Of a stretch of DNA of 37,885 nt, positions 15,965 through 25,154 are shown in pieces (the stretch's first letter is position 1; each line of letters begins with the position of its first letter). The notes under the pieces were generated by a model. It was not told the DNA's origin. It did not search any database and worked only from the letters and a program-made list of their open reading frames with translations. The DNA lies in assembly GCF_900102085.1 (NCBI RefSeq), contig NZ_FMVM01000032.1:1-37885 (forward strand), read 5' to 3'. Both the position numbers and the translations under genes were made by a program. The DNA comes from Paenibacillus polysaccharolyticus (GTDB lineage Bacteria; Bacillota; Bacilli; Paenibacillales; Paenibacillaceae).

Positions 15965-17564
15965 AGTATTGTTGGTAGACGATGAACCAAGCATTCGCGA
16001 GGGATTGACCACGATTATCGATTGGGAAAAATACAGCTTCCAGGTCATGGCTACAGCCGGAAGCGGGCGCGAGGCCATCGCCTGTTTCAACGAAATCAAG
16101 CCGGACCTGACCATTATTGATATACGGATGCCAGGCATGACTGGCCTGGAAGTCATCGAAGAGATCCGCCAGCATGAACCTGACGCACATTTTCTGATTT
16201 TGAGCGGTTATGCTGACTTTGATTATGCCAAAAAAGCAATCAGCTTCGGCGTGGATGGTTATCTGCTGAAGCCAGTTGACGAAGAAGAGATCATCGCTGA
16301 ACTGGAACGAATTGCGGGACAGCTTCATCAGGAACAGGAAACGCTGGCCCGCTACGCTGGCGAAGATACGGCATACAGAGAACATCAGATTGAAGCATTG
16401 TTATATGACTCTTTACAAGGTAAGGGGAGCAAGGAAGAGGACAGTCTTGGACTGCACTGGCCGCAGTATCAAGTGATTTTGCTGGAGATTCATGCGACGC
16501 TAGACCTGCAACGGGGCAATGAGATGAAACGCAAGCTGATTGAAGCATTCGACCAGAAGGATAAAGGTATCGTATTTTCATATCATTCCGGCTTGGGGTT
16601 ATTGATCAAAGAAGCAGTTACTCAGAATACCTCATCACAGAATCTATATGATGAATTGCAAACATTACTCGCAGAGTGGAACATTCACATGTACGCTACC
16701 GCTGGAGAACCGGTACAGTCTACTACCGAGATTGCCAGATCATACACACAGGCGAGCAGCCTTATGGCAGAACGGTTCCTGTTCACAGAGCAACGGATCA
16801 AACGCTGGGATGAAGGGCGACTGTCTCCTTCAAGTGCGGAGAGTAACGGTATGGGAGCCCAGGCAGACGGCATTCAAGAGCCTGATGAAGTTGAGCTGGC
16901 GGACAAGCTGTATTATGCCTTGGACATTCGCAGCAGTGAATCGGTTATGCGTGTGCTTGGAGAGATGGAGGAGCGACTGATTCCGTATCATTGGACGGAG
17001 CAGGCCATCAAAACGGCATTTTCGCAGGTGTTCTCGCTCGCGTTCAATAAACTTGCTGCAGCGAATCAGCACATGCAAACCATTATGCAGGATCACTCCG
17101 TGCTGATTAATGAGGTATATCATCAGTTCACGATGGCTGATCTTAAAGCGATGGCGGCGGAACATTTGCATCGTCTGATTCAGCGTATGGGCGGAGGCAG
17201 TACAGATACCGTGATGAAACAGATGATTGAGTTCATTCAGCGTAATCCCGGTGAGAATCTGAAGCTGGAGGTTCTGGCTGAGGTGTTTAACTACAACAGC
17301 AGTTATCTGGGAAAATTGTTCAAGAACCACACGGGCGAATCGTTTAACGCCTTTCTGGATAAAGTTCGAATCGAGAAAGCGAAAGCTTTGCTTGACGAAG
17401 GGTTAAAGGTGCATCAGGTGGCTTCAAGAGTCGGTTATGCCAATGTGGACTATTTTCACGGTAAATTCAAAAAATACGTAGGAGAATCTCCTTCGGCGTA
17501 TAAACAATCCAGATCCCAATCTCACACGAGAGAAACGAATCACCATGACAATGAAGATGCATAA
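15957..17564 (+). CDS. Response regulator, YesN type (receiver plus AraC DNA-binding domain)
   Basis: This is a regulator of about 535 residues. The N-terminal receiver has the acidic pair in LLVDDEPS, the phospho-acceptor Asp55 in IIDIRMPG, Ser/Thr in LSGYADFDYA and Lys in LLKPVDEEE. A long middle region of unknown role follows. The C-terminal AraC helix-turn-helix pair (KLEVLAEVFNYNSSYLGKLF, then KVHQVASRVGYANVDYFHGK) fills about the last 100 residues. The ATG at 15957 lies inside the end of the kinase gene behind GGGAGGGA. It probably activates the downstream sugar-use genes when phosphorylated. GH2 follows after 112 bases with no terminator seen, so cotranscription is possible. Confidence 0.92.
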   Translation: MYKVLLVDDEPSIREGLTTIIDWEKYSFQVMATAGSGREAIACFNEIKPDLTIIDIRMPGMTGLEVIEEIRQHEPDAHFLILSGYADFDYAKKAISFGVDGYLLKPVDEEEIIAELERIAGQLHQEQETLARYAGEDTAYREHQIEALLYDSLQGKGSKEEDSLGLHWPQYQVILLEIHATLDLQRGNEMKRKLIEAFDQKDKGIVFSYHSGLGLLIKEAVTQNTSSQNLYDELQTLLAEWNIHMYATAGEPVQSTTEIARSYTQASSLMAERFLFTEQRIKRWDEGRLSPSSAESNGMGAQADGIQEPDEVELADKLYYALDIRSSESVMRVLGEMEERLIPYHWTEQAIKTAFSQVFSLAFNKLAAANQHMQTIMQDHSVLINEVYHQFTMADLKAMAAEHLHRLIQRMGGGSTDTVMKQMIEFIQRNPGENLKLEVLAEVFNYNSSYLGKLFKNHTGESFNAFLDKVRIEKAKALLDEGLKVHQVASRVGYANVDYFHGKFKKYVGESPSAYKQSRSQSHTRETNHHDNEDA

Positions 17565-17676
17565 CCGGCGGTGGCTCGGGAGTTCTTCATAATATAGTCC
17601 ATGTACTTCCCCGAATAAGCAATGGTATGTCCAAGCTGTACACCGTAGACTGATTGTACAAGGTACAAGAGTCCAG

Positions 17677-20676
17677 ATGAAGGGATGGCTGCAGGATATG
17701 AATCGTACTGATTTAACAACTGTACGTCACACGATCAATTTGAACGGAACATGGCATTTTCAATTAACTGAACGGAGTGGAGAACGAAGAGAGGGAGAGA
17801 ATGCTGGGACATACATCCCCCCGCACCGGGATGATGTCTTATGGAATACGATTCAAGTTCCGGGGTCATGGGAAGAGCAAGGATACGGGGAAGCGCCGGA
17901 GTACACCAGAATCGACACGTGGACCAAAATCCGAGAGTATGAGGGGGCAGCATGGTATGCGCAGGACATCTATATTCCCTCTGATCCACAGAACGGACAC
18001 TATGTGTTCAGACTGAAAGGTGTACGTTGGACATCGAGGCTGTGGTTCAACGGGAACGAAGCGGGAGAAAGAGATAGTCTGCTGACGGATCAGACGTGGG
18101 ATGTGACCCCTTGGGTGAAGCCTGGCGAGATGAACCGTGTAGAGATTTGGGTGGATAACACGATGAAGCTTCCACTGGCAGGCAGCCATATTCATTCTTT
18201 GCATACCGCTACGGCTTGGGGAGGTATTACAGGAGGAGCCTATTTGGAGAGGCAACCCATGCAACGGGTACATACGGTGCGTATTGAACCTGATCCTGCT
18301 AACGGAAAGATAGCAGTTCGGTACACGGTTATTAATCCAGCTGCAGACTCAGTCGCACCGTTGCAGCTTCTAATCAATATCCAGCATCCGGATGGCTCAT
18401 GGCTAAAGCGCGAGTGTTTGGATATCGATTGTACCTTGAATAGCAGTGTTGAGAAGGGCTGGGTTACGGGGGGATGCCAGATTGCATTGGACTCCGAGAA
18501 TGCGATTGCCATGTGGAGCGATGAGAATCCCCTCTTATATCGGGCGGTAGTTCAATTGCAGGCAGGCGAGCAGAAGCTTGACCAGGTGGAGCAGCGGTTT
18601 GGCATGCGTTCTTTTGCATCCAGTGGAAAACAACTTGTCCTGAACGGAACACCAGTGTTTCTGCGCGGGTATGTGGACTGTTGTATCTTTCCACTTACGG
18701 GATATCCCGTTTGGGATGCACAGTACTATGTGGAGCAATTTCGCATAGCCAAGTCATATGGCTTCAACCATGTTCGTTTACACGGATGGAGTCCACCGGA
18801 ACCATTCTGGGAAGCTGCCGATGAAGAGGGTATGCTTGTACAAGCAGAGCTTCCTCATTGGTCACGTTTTTTTGAACAGCGGGATGTATCCGCTCCTCCT
18901 GAAATACGTATGTATCTGACACAGGAGCTAGATCGATTGCTGGAAGCATTGCATTGTCATCCTTCCTTTGTTCTGTTCTCACTCGGTAATGAGTTAATTG
19001 GCGCAAACGGACATCCTGAACTGAATGCACTTATCTCAAGAGCGAGAGATACAGATCCATCGAGACTATATACAGATAACACAGGCTTTGGACACCTTCC
19101 AGCTCAAGGCAGAGAGACCGATTATTTTATTCAATCATTCAACTGGCATCCCCCGCTGGAATCTGTATTGGCGGCGGTACCCGATACTACGCTGGATTAT
19201 CATGCGGTTACACGGCTTGCATCACATCCGGTGATCGGGCATGAACATGCGCAATTTACAATGTATGTACGTCCGCAGGAACGAGAGAAGTATACAGGTG
19301 TCCTTCGTCCTACATGGTTAGAACCTGTCGAAGAGTCGCTTACACGTAAAGGCATGATGGCAAAGCTGGAACAATACCAGCACGCAACGGGCATACATCT
19401 GATGCGATCCCTTAAAGAAGCGATGGAGCGAGTAAGACGTACGCCAGATGCTGCGGGCATCCAGCTGCTGGATATCCGTGATTTCCCGGGACAGGGACAC
19501 GCCACCACGGGTTTTCTGGATGTTTTTTGGGAAGATAAAGGGATAACCACACCGAATGAAGTAAAACAATTCAATGCTGAGGTGGTTATTCTCCTGAGTT
19601 CCAGAGAGCGGACATACTATGCTGGAGAACCGATTGAAATCGAAGTACGTGTATCCCACTTTGGCAAAAGGGTGTTAAAAAATGCTTCCATTCACTGGAG
19701 AATGGTTACGGTCACGGACGAACGGATGCTGGCTGAAGGAGAATGGAGCTGCGGAGATATGCCGTGCGGTGCGGTAACATCTCTCGGGAGTATAATGGTT
19801 AACTCTCAGGCCGAAGGTGTAGTTGCGTTTCGAGTGGAGGCTGAGCTACGTTGCGACCCTGTGAATGATCCGCTGCATTCCGGTAATGCGGAGCATTCCA
19901 CCGTTCACTCTTCCCATCGTTTAGCAACCGTTACGATAGCCCGGAATCAGTGGCATGGCTGGTCTTTCCCACAGATGAAGATGCAAAACGAGCGTCATGG
20001 AGAGATGAAGCGCATCTGGAATACGGTAAAAGAACTACAGCCCCTACTCGCTGATTCTTATCATGATGCTGTAGATCATGTGAATGGCTTCCGATGGTTA
20101 AAGGAAAATCAGCATGACCTGTTGATCGTGAAGTCCTTAACCTCCAATGTACTGGATCTTCTCTTAAATGGTGGAAGAGTTTGGCTTATGCCGGGTGCAA
20201 CGGATCTGTATGATCCAGTGGAAACGAAGTACCTGCCGGTGTTCTGGAATTATCTCATGTTTGCCACCCAGCCGGGGGCTACGATGGGCATGTATATGGA
20301 GAAAGAAACAGCTCTTCTCGGAGCTTTTCCGCAGGATGGAGCTTCGGACTGGCATTGGTATCATCTTGTGAATGGTACGCCGGCCATATGCCTGGATACC
20401 ATGCAGGGGGCTACACCGCTAATCGAGGTGGTGGATCATTTCCACCGAGCGAAACGGCTCGCTTATGCTTTTGAGGCCAGAGCAGGGAAGGGGAGTATCC
20501 TGGTATCTACTTTTCCTTTTACCGATACAGCCTTGATGAAGCGCCCGGAAGCTGCGTTTCTTTTTCAAGAGATGTTGTCTTATGCTTGCGGAGAGCAGTT
20601 TCATCCGGAAAGCTCCGTTACAGCCGCCGAGTTGCTAGGAGTATTCAAACTTCAACCTATTCAATTCACATTGTGA
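17677..20676 (+). CDS. Glycoside hydrolase family 2 protein with extended C-terminus
   Basis: This is a protein of about 999 residues without a signal peptide, so probably cytoplasmic. Order: jelly-roll sugar-binding domain at about 15-190 (INLNGTWHFQL), Ig-like domain at about 195-315, and TIM barrel at about 320-620, with the likely acid/base Glu439 in FSLGNEL and Glu523 in GHEHAQF as candidate nucleophile. A second beta-sandwich follows at about 640-735, then a region at about 740-999 that looks like a Rossmann or amidotransferase-like fold, as in beta-galactosidase trimerisation domains (NGGRVWLMPGATDL). Substrate is not readable: beta-galactoside, -glucuronide, -mannoside or another. The ATG at 17677 lacks a clear ribosome binding site; an ATG at 17698 is an alternative. 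A terminator follows. Confidence 0.82.
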   Translation: MKGWLQDMNRTDLTTVRHTINLNGTWHFQLTERSGERREGENAGTYIPPHRDDVLWNTIQVPGSWEEQGYGEAPEYTRIDTWTKIREYEGAAWYAQDIYIPSDPQNGHYVFRLKGVRWTSRLWFNGNEAGERDSLLTDQTWDVTPWVKPGEMNRVEIWVDNTMKLPLAGSHIHSLHTATAWGGITGGAYLERQPMQRVHTVRIEPDPANGKIAVRYTVINPAADSVAPLQLLINIQHPDGSWLKRECLDIDCTLNSSVEKGWVTGGCQIALDSENAIAMWSDENPLLYRAVVQLQAGEQKLDQVEQRFGMRSFASSGKQLVLNGTPVFLRGYVDCCIFPLTGYPVWDAQYYVEQFRIAKSYGFNHVRLHGWSPPEPFWEAADEEGMLVQAELPHWSRFFEQRDVSAPPEIRMYLTQELDRLLEALHCHPSFVLFSLGNELIGANGHPELNALISRARDTDPSRLYTDNTGFGHLPAQGRETDYFIQSFNWHPPLESVLAAVPDTTLDYHAVTRLASHPVIGHEHAQFTMYVRPQEREKYTGVLRPTWLEPVEESLTRKGMMAKLEQYQHATGIHLMRSLKEAMERVRRTPDAAGIQLLDIRDFPGQGHATTGFLDVFWEDKGITTPNEVKQFNAEVVILLSSRERTYYAGEPIEIEVRVSHFGKRVLKNASIHWRMVTVTDERMLAEGEWSCGDMPCGAVTSLGSIMVNSQAEGVVAFRVEAELRCDPVNDPLHSGNAEHSTVHSSHRLATVTIARNQWHGWSFPQMKMQNERHGEMKRIWNTVKELQPLLADSYHDAVDHVNGFRWLKENQHDLLIVKSLTSNVLDLLLNGGRVWLMPGATDLYDPVETKYLPVFWNYLMFATQPGATMGMYMEKETALLGAFPQDGASDWHWYHLVNGTPAICLDTMQGATPLIEVVDHFHRAKRLAYAFEARAGKGSILVSTFPFTDTALMKRPEAAFLFQEMLSYACGEQFHPESSVTAAELLGVFKLQPIQFTL

Positions 20677-20697
20677 TAAGACACGAATCAAGACACT

Positions 20698-20724
20698 AAA
20701 GGGACCTAACCAGGTCTCTTTTTT
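20698..20724 (+). terminator. Rho-independent terminator after GH2 gene
   Basis: AAAGGGACCT (20698-20707) and AGGTCTCTTT (20712-20721) form a stem with one G-U pair, followed by T. It separates the regulator/GH2 unit from the transporter operon. Confidence 0.8.
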
Positions 20725-20743
20725 GATGTATGAAATGTAAAGT

Positions 20744-20815
20744 AAACGATTTCCGAAAAACGTTTTCGTATTTTAGTTAAAAAAGTTATTTTTTACTTCA
20801 TATAGATTTTATAAC
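20744..20815 (+). promoter_or_regulatory. Paired operator and AT-rich promoter region of the permease operon
   Basis: AAACGATTT (20744-20752) is followed by the perfect palindrome AAAACGTTTT (20757-20766), flanked as CGAAAA-ACG-TTTTCG. The same palindrome occurs upstream of the second receptor gene and of bglA. A TATAAC at 20810-20815 is a possible -10 with no clear -35. From here to the start at 20975 the sequence is very AT-rich; no gene is seen. Confidence 0.5.
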
Positions 20816-20974
20816 ACTAATAAGTATTTAATATCTCTAATTTTAACGGATAAATGTCTGATTCTAGAGGGTTATATCTAATTTTTATATGATTTTCTCT
20901 AAAATCCAGATGGTATTTTGAAAACGCTCTATCGATTATGATTATTTTATAAAAACAGAGGAGGGGGAACGAAG

Positions 20975-21958
20975 ATGGAAACGCTAACAAAAAAATCCGC
21001 TTCCGCGAATAGAGGCAGTGACTCCCAGCCACCATTGAAGCCAAGGCGTAACGGAGTTTGGGACAGAATGAAACAGCAGAAGTATCTTTATCTTATGTCA
21101 TTGCCATTCGTCGCTTGGGTATTTGTATTTAACTATCTTCCGCTGTGGGGATGGACGATGGCTTTTCAAAACTATAAACCAGCCAGGTCGTTTGGTGAAC
21201 AGGACTGGGTTGGTTTTAAACACTTTGTAGAATTGTTTAGTGATGACAGGTTCTATCTGGTGCTTCGAAATACACTTGCGATGAGTTTGATGGGACTGGT
21301 TGTCGGTTTTATCGTGCCGATTTTCTTCGCGATCCTCCTGAACGAAATGAAAGGCATGTTCTTCAAACGGGCTGTACAGACCGTATCGTACCTGCCTCAC
21401 TTTGTATCCTGGGTCGTTGTTGCGGGGATTATTACCAAGATGCTGTCCACGGATGGAGGCATTATCAATGACCTGCTCATTGGTCTCAATATTATTGATC
21501 AGCCGATTCAGTTTATGGCCAAGGGAAATCTGTTCTGGTACATTGTAACCGCTTCAGATATGTGGAAGGAAACGGGCTGGAATGCGATCATCTATCTGGC
21601 GGCCATCACTGGTATTGACCAAGAACTGTATGAAGCATCCCGTGTAGACGGTGCAAACCGTTTTAGACAGATGTGGCATATCACACTGCCAGGGATCCGG
21701 ACGACGATTTCTGTATTGTTCATCATGTCCATCGGACATCTGATCAGCATCGGTTTTGAGAAACAATTTTTGCTACAGAACAGTCTGGTCCTGGATTACT
21801 CCGAAGTCCTTGATCTCTATGCACTCAATTACGGTTTGAATATGGGCCGATTCTCGTACGGTACAGCGATAGGTATCTTCAACTCTGTTGTCAGTATCAT
21901 CCTGTTGTTTACGGCCAACGGTTTGTTCAAAAAATTCACCAAAGAAAGCATCATGTAG
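20975..21958 (+). CDS. Sugar ABC transporter permease, CUT1 type (LplB/YteP-like)
   Basis: This is a membrane protein of about 327 residues. A basic, Ser-rich N-terminal tail of about 35 residues is followed by six hydrophobic helices and the ATPase-docking EAA loop, EASRVDGANRFRQMWHITLP. The motif MSLPFVAWVFVFNYLPLWGW at the first helix is typical of the YteP/LplB subgroup that imports plant- or polysaccharide-derived oligosaccharides. GAGGAGGGGG precedes the ATG. The second permease starts 16 bases after its stop. No ATPase gene lies nearby, so a shared MsmX-like ATPase is expected (family knowledge). Confidence 0.92.
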   Translation: METLTKKSASANRGSDSQPPLKPRRNGVWDRMKQQKYLYLMSLPFVAWVFVFNYLPLWGWTMAFQNYKPARSFGEQDWVGFKHFVELFSDDRFYLVLRNTLAMSLMGLVVGFIVPIFFAILLNEMKGMFFKRAVQTVSYLPHFVSWVVVAGIITKMLSTDGGIINDLLIGLNIIDQPIQFMAKGNLFWYIVTASDMWKETGWNAIIYLAAITGIDQELYEASRVDGANRFRQMWHITLPGIRTTISVLFIMSIGHLISIGFEKQFLLQNSLVLDYSEVLDLYALNYGLNMGRFSYGTAIGIFNSVVSIILLFTANGLFKKFTKESIM

Positions 21959-21973
21959 GGAGGGGGAGACATT

Positions 21974-22876
21974 ATGGCGAACAAAACATTCAATGCCACA
22001 CGGGGCGATAAAGTGTTCGATATATTCAATATCCTCGCGATGACCATGGTGCTGATTGTAACACTCTATCCATTTCTTAACGTACTGGCGATCTCACTGA
22101 ACAACTCAGCAGATACAGTACGCGGCGGAATTTACTTATGGCCTCGTGAATTTACATTACAGAACTATCAGACGATCTTCCAGTATGAAGGTCTGCTCCA
22201 GGGCTTGAAAATCTCCATTATGCGTACGCTTGTAGGTACACTGCTTGGACTGATCAGTTCATCCATGATCGCCTTTACGCTAAGCAGACCTGACTTCGGT
22301 CTTCGGAAATTTGTATCTACAACACTGGCGCTGACGATGTATTTCTCGGGTGGTCTGATTCCGGTATACATCCTGATGCGTGACCTGAACCTGATCGGTA
22401 CATTCTGGGTATACGTATTGCCTGGTATGATCAGTGCCTGGAACGTATTTATCATCCGTTCATTCATTGACGGGTTGCCCTATGCCTTGCAGGAATCAGC
22501 GAAGCTGGACGGCGCGAATGATTTCAAAATCTATTACCGGATCATTTTACCGCTGTGTAAGCCGGTACTCGCAACGATTGCTTTGTTCTTGGCAGTGGGT
22601 CAGTGGAATGCTTGGTTCGATACGTATCTGTATAACGGCTCAAAAGCACATCTGACGACGTTGCAATACGAGTTGATGAAAGTACTGCAAAGTACACAAC
22701 AAGGTTCGGGAGCTGGACGGAATGCGAATGATATGGCACAGCAAATGACGCAAATCTCTCCAGAGTCGATCAAAATGGCGATTACAATCGTCGTTACCGT
22801 TCCAATTTTGATTGTGTATCCATTCCTGCAAAAGTATTTTGTTGGCGGAATGACGCTTGGAGCGGTAAAAGCATAG
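21974..22876 (+). CDS. Sugar ABC transporter permease, CUT1 type (YtcP/YesQ-like)
   Basis: This is the second channel subunit, about 300 residues with six helices, beginning with a short basic tail and FNILAMTMVLIVTLYPFLNV. The EAA loop is ESAKLDGANDFKIYYRIILP. The extended loop before the last helix, rich in Gln, Ser and Met (QSTQQGSGAGRNANDMAQQM), is usual in this subgroup. GGGAGGGGGAG precedes the ATG. It forms a heterodimer with the preceding permease. The first receptor gene follows after about 200 bases. Confidence 0.92.
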   Translation: MANKTFNATRGDKVFDIFNILAMTMVLIVTLYPFLNVLAISLNNSADTVRGGIYLWPREFTLQNYQTIFQYEGLLQGLKISIMRTLVGTLLGLISSSMIAFTLSRPDFGLRKFVSTTLALTMYFSGGLIPVYILMRDLNLIGTFWVYVLPGMISAWNVFIIRSFIDGLPYALQESAKLDGANDFKIYYRIILPLCKPVLATIALFLAVGQWNAWFDTYLYNGSKAHLTTLQYELMKVLQSTQQGSGAGRNANDMAQQMTQISPESIKMAITIVVTVPILIVYPFLQKYFVGGMTLGAVKA

Positions 22877-23078
22877 ACCTGTGATCCGATGTAAAGACTG
22901 GCTTAATAATGGATTGTACACCTATAATAAAGTACTTATACAAGAAGCTCGGGATATCCGCACTGCTTCCGTAACGGCATGATTTTCAGCTACTGCGGGA
23001 GAGGATACTCATGAAGCTATAGAGAGGAACAGAACAGTTCCGTATAAGACAGACGTATGAATAGGGAGGATTACCATT

Positions 23079-24758
23079 ATGTCCAGTTTCAAAATGAAGG
23101 TCGCACTGGCGCCTGTTCTGGCTTTACTTGTGCTTACAGCCTGTGATGGAGGCGTTGGCGGTAAAACGTCACTTACGAATACGAGCGGAGCGCCATCTCC
23201 ACTTACGTTCGATTTTTTCAGTGTTGATCCGAGTCCGAACTGGAATGGCATGAAGGATGAAGTGGGCAAGGTCATTACAGCTAAAACAGGCATCACCCTG
23301 AACGGTGAATTTGCCGTTAGCGGGGGACAGGATAGGATTTCATTAATGGCAGCAAGCCGAGACTATCCAGATATCGTTTCTCCCAAGGGGGAACTTAGCA
23401 AGCTGGTTGATGCTGGAGCAATGCTCGACCTGACAGACCTGATTGAACAACACGCTCCCAACCTGAAGAAGCTATATGGTAATTCCATGAATCGGTTGAA
23501 ATATAGCAACGTGGATCAGTCAATTTATGTATTGCCGACGTATTATGCAGTGGATCAGAAGTATTTTGACGCCGGCGGTGGATTCGGTATTCAGCATCGT
23601 GTGCTCAAAGAGCTGGGATACCCCAAGGTTCGTACACTTCAGGATTATGAAAATATATTGCGAGCTTACAGCGAGAAACACCCCATGACGGATGGTCAGC
23701 CGACCATTCCGTTAACGCTGGATGCTGACAACTGGAGAATCATGATCACCGTTACGAATCCTGCGTTTCTGGCGACAGGCGCGCCGGATGACGGCGAATA
23801 CTACATTGATCCAGTTACCTATGAAGCGAAGCTACATTATAAACGCCCAGAGGAAAAGGAGTACTTCCGCTGGTTGAACCATATGTATAACGAAGGTTTG
23901 CTGGATCAGGAAAGCTTTGTACAAAAATCAGATCAGTATAAATCCAAGATTGCGAGTGGACGCGTACTGGGCCTGATCGATCAGGATTGGGGATATGCCG
24001 ACGCTGAGGACGCATTGAAATCGGCGGGCAGAGCGGAGGCAACCTATTCACATTTTCCGGTGACGTTGTCCGAAGACATGAAGGATCATTCTTTTCAAGA
24101 CACGGGATTTGTATCAGGCTGGGGAATTGGTATAACGACTTCTAACCCTGATCCGGTGCGTACCATCCAGTTCTTTGATTATTTGGCTTCCGAAGAGGGT
24201 CAGATCTTGATGAACTGGGGCATTCAAGGCAAGCACTACGAAATCAAGGATGGCAAACGTGTAATTCCCGCAGAAGTCCAGGATCAAAAAACAAACCATG
24301 CTTCTGCTTTCCAGAGAGAGTCTGGCATTGGACTATATAAAAATATGTCTGGACGTTACGGGGATGGTGTAAAAGACTCGACTGATAATTATTATACGAC
24401 GAATTTTCCTGAGCAAATTCAGGCTTCGTATACCCAGGCGGAGAAAGAGACCCTACGGGCATATGGTGCATCCACTTGGAAGGACCTGTTTCCAAAGGAA
24501 GAGGAATTCCCGGTTAAACCTTGGGGAGCAGCTTATAACATGCCTACACCCGGAGACTCGGATTATAATGTCATTTTCCAGAAAACACAGGATATCATTC
24601 GCAAACGGATTCCCGAAGCTGTTTTAAGTTCGCCGAATCAATTTGATGCCATTTATGATGGCTTGATCGCTGAACTAAACCAGGCAGGAGCAGAAAAAAT
24701 GGAAAAACAATATACCATTTTAATTCGAAATCGCGTTCGTTTGTGGAACGCTGATTAG
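23079..24758 (+). CDS. Sugar-binding lipoprotein, LipO-like, paralogue 1
   Basis: This is an extracellular receptor of about 559 residues with a lipoprotein signal peptide (LLVLTAC, lipidated Cys near 21) and a large family 1 solute-binding fold. AGGGAGG precedes the ATG. It is clearly homologous over its whole length to the two genes that follow (shared KLVDAGAMLDLTDLIE, PTIPLTL, YNEGLLD, SKIASGRVLGLIDQ and NYYTTNFPEQIQ). It is the most diverged of the three, for example DFFSVDPSPNWNGMKDEVGK in place of FFGADASPNWNNMKDAVGQ. It lies in the same unit as the two permeases and ends with a strong terminator, so it is probably the original partner receptor. Confidence 0.9.
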   Translation: MSSFKMKVALAPVLALLVLTACDGGVGGKTSLTNTSGAPSPLTFDFFSVDPSPNWNGMKDEVGKVITAKTGITLNGEFAVSGGQDRISLMAASRDYPDIVSPKGELSKLVDAGAMLDLTDLIEQHAPNLKKLYGNSMNRLKYSNVDQSIYVLPTYYAVDQKYFDAGGGFGIQHRVLKELGYPKVRTLQDYENILRAYSEKHPMTDGQPTIPLTLDADNWRIMITVTNPAFLATGAPDDGEYYIDPVTYEAKLHYKRPEEKEYFRWLNHMYNEGLLDQESFVQKSDQYKSKIASGRVLGLIDQDWGYADAEDALKSAGRAEATYSHFPVTLSEDMKDHSFQDTGFVSGWGIGITTSNPDPVRTIQFFDYLASEEGQILMNWGIQGKHYEIKDGKRVIPAEVQDQKTNHASAFQRESGIGLYKNMSGRYGDGVKDSTDNYYTTNFPEQIQASYTQAEKETLRAYGASTWKDLFPKEEEFPVKPWGAAYNMPTPGDSDYNVIFQKTQDIIRKRIPEAVLSSPNQFDAIYDGLIAELNQAGAEKMEKQYTILIRNRVRLWNAD

Positions 24759-24795
24759 TGTTGGAGTAGTACAGACTTGTCTGTTTCAAAAATGG

Positions 24796-24824
24796 AAACA
24801 AACCCGGAATATCGGGTTTGTTTT
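24796..24824 (+). terminator. Rho-independent terminator after receptor 1
   Basis: AAACAAACCCG (24796-24806) and CGGGTTTGTTT (24813-24823) pair perfectly around GAATAT, followed by T. Confidence 0.88.
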
Positions 24825-24830
24825 ATACAG

Positions 24831-24854
24831 AAAACGTTTTAGTGAAACCGTTTT
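24831..24854 (+). promoter_or_regulatory. Paired palindromic operator upstream of receptor 2
   Basis: The perfect palindrome AAAACGTTTT (24831-24840) is followed by AAACCGTTTT (24845-24854), centres 14 bases apart. The pair ends 19 bases before the -35 at 24874, a position that suits an activator or an upstream repressor site. Confidence 0.55.
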
Positions 24855-24873
24855 AGATTTTTATAATTAGCTA

Positions 24874-24923
24874 TTGACAAGGGAAATTTTAGATATTATG
24901 ATTCAACTGTGAAAGCACTTACA
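24874..24923 (+). promoter_or_regulatory. Sigma-A promoter with cre-like site, receptor 2
   Basis: TTGACA (24874-24879) and TATGAT (24897-24902) are 17 bases apart. TGAAAGCACTTACA (24910-24923) matches the cre consensus except for one central base and would cover the transcription start. The leader then runs about 230 bases to the gene without another recognisable element. Confidence 0.7.
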
Positions 24924-25154
24924 AAAACTTGTACGCTGTTGGATAGACTTATACGATAGTACTAAATTGAGTGAACGTGTGATTCATCAAAGCTCAGCTA
25001 GGTCAGATTCTCATCCCCACAGACTGGGAAAAGTAAGCGCTGTTAATGTCACCCGAATCTGAGAAACGCAATTTGATTCACCCGGATATGGTATGAGCAG
25101 GCGTGTCCTGTTGTACAAATACACAGCTTCATTTTATCCAAAGGGGGATTATAC

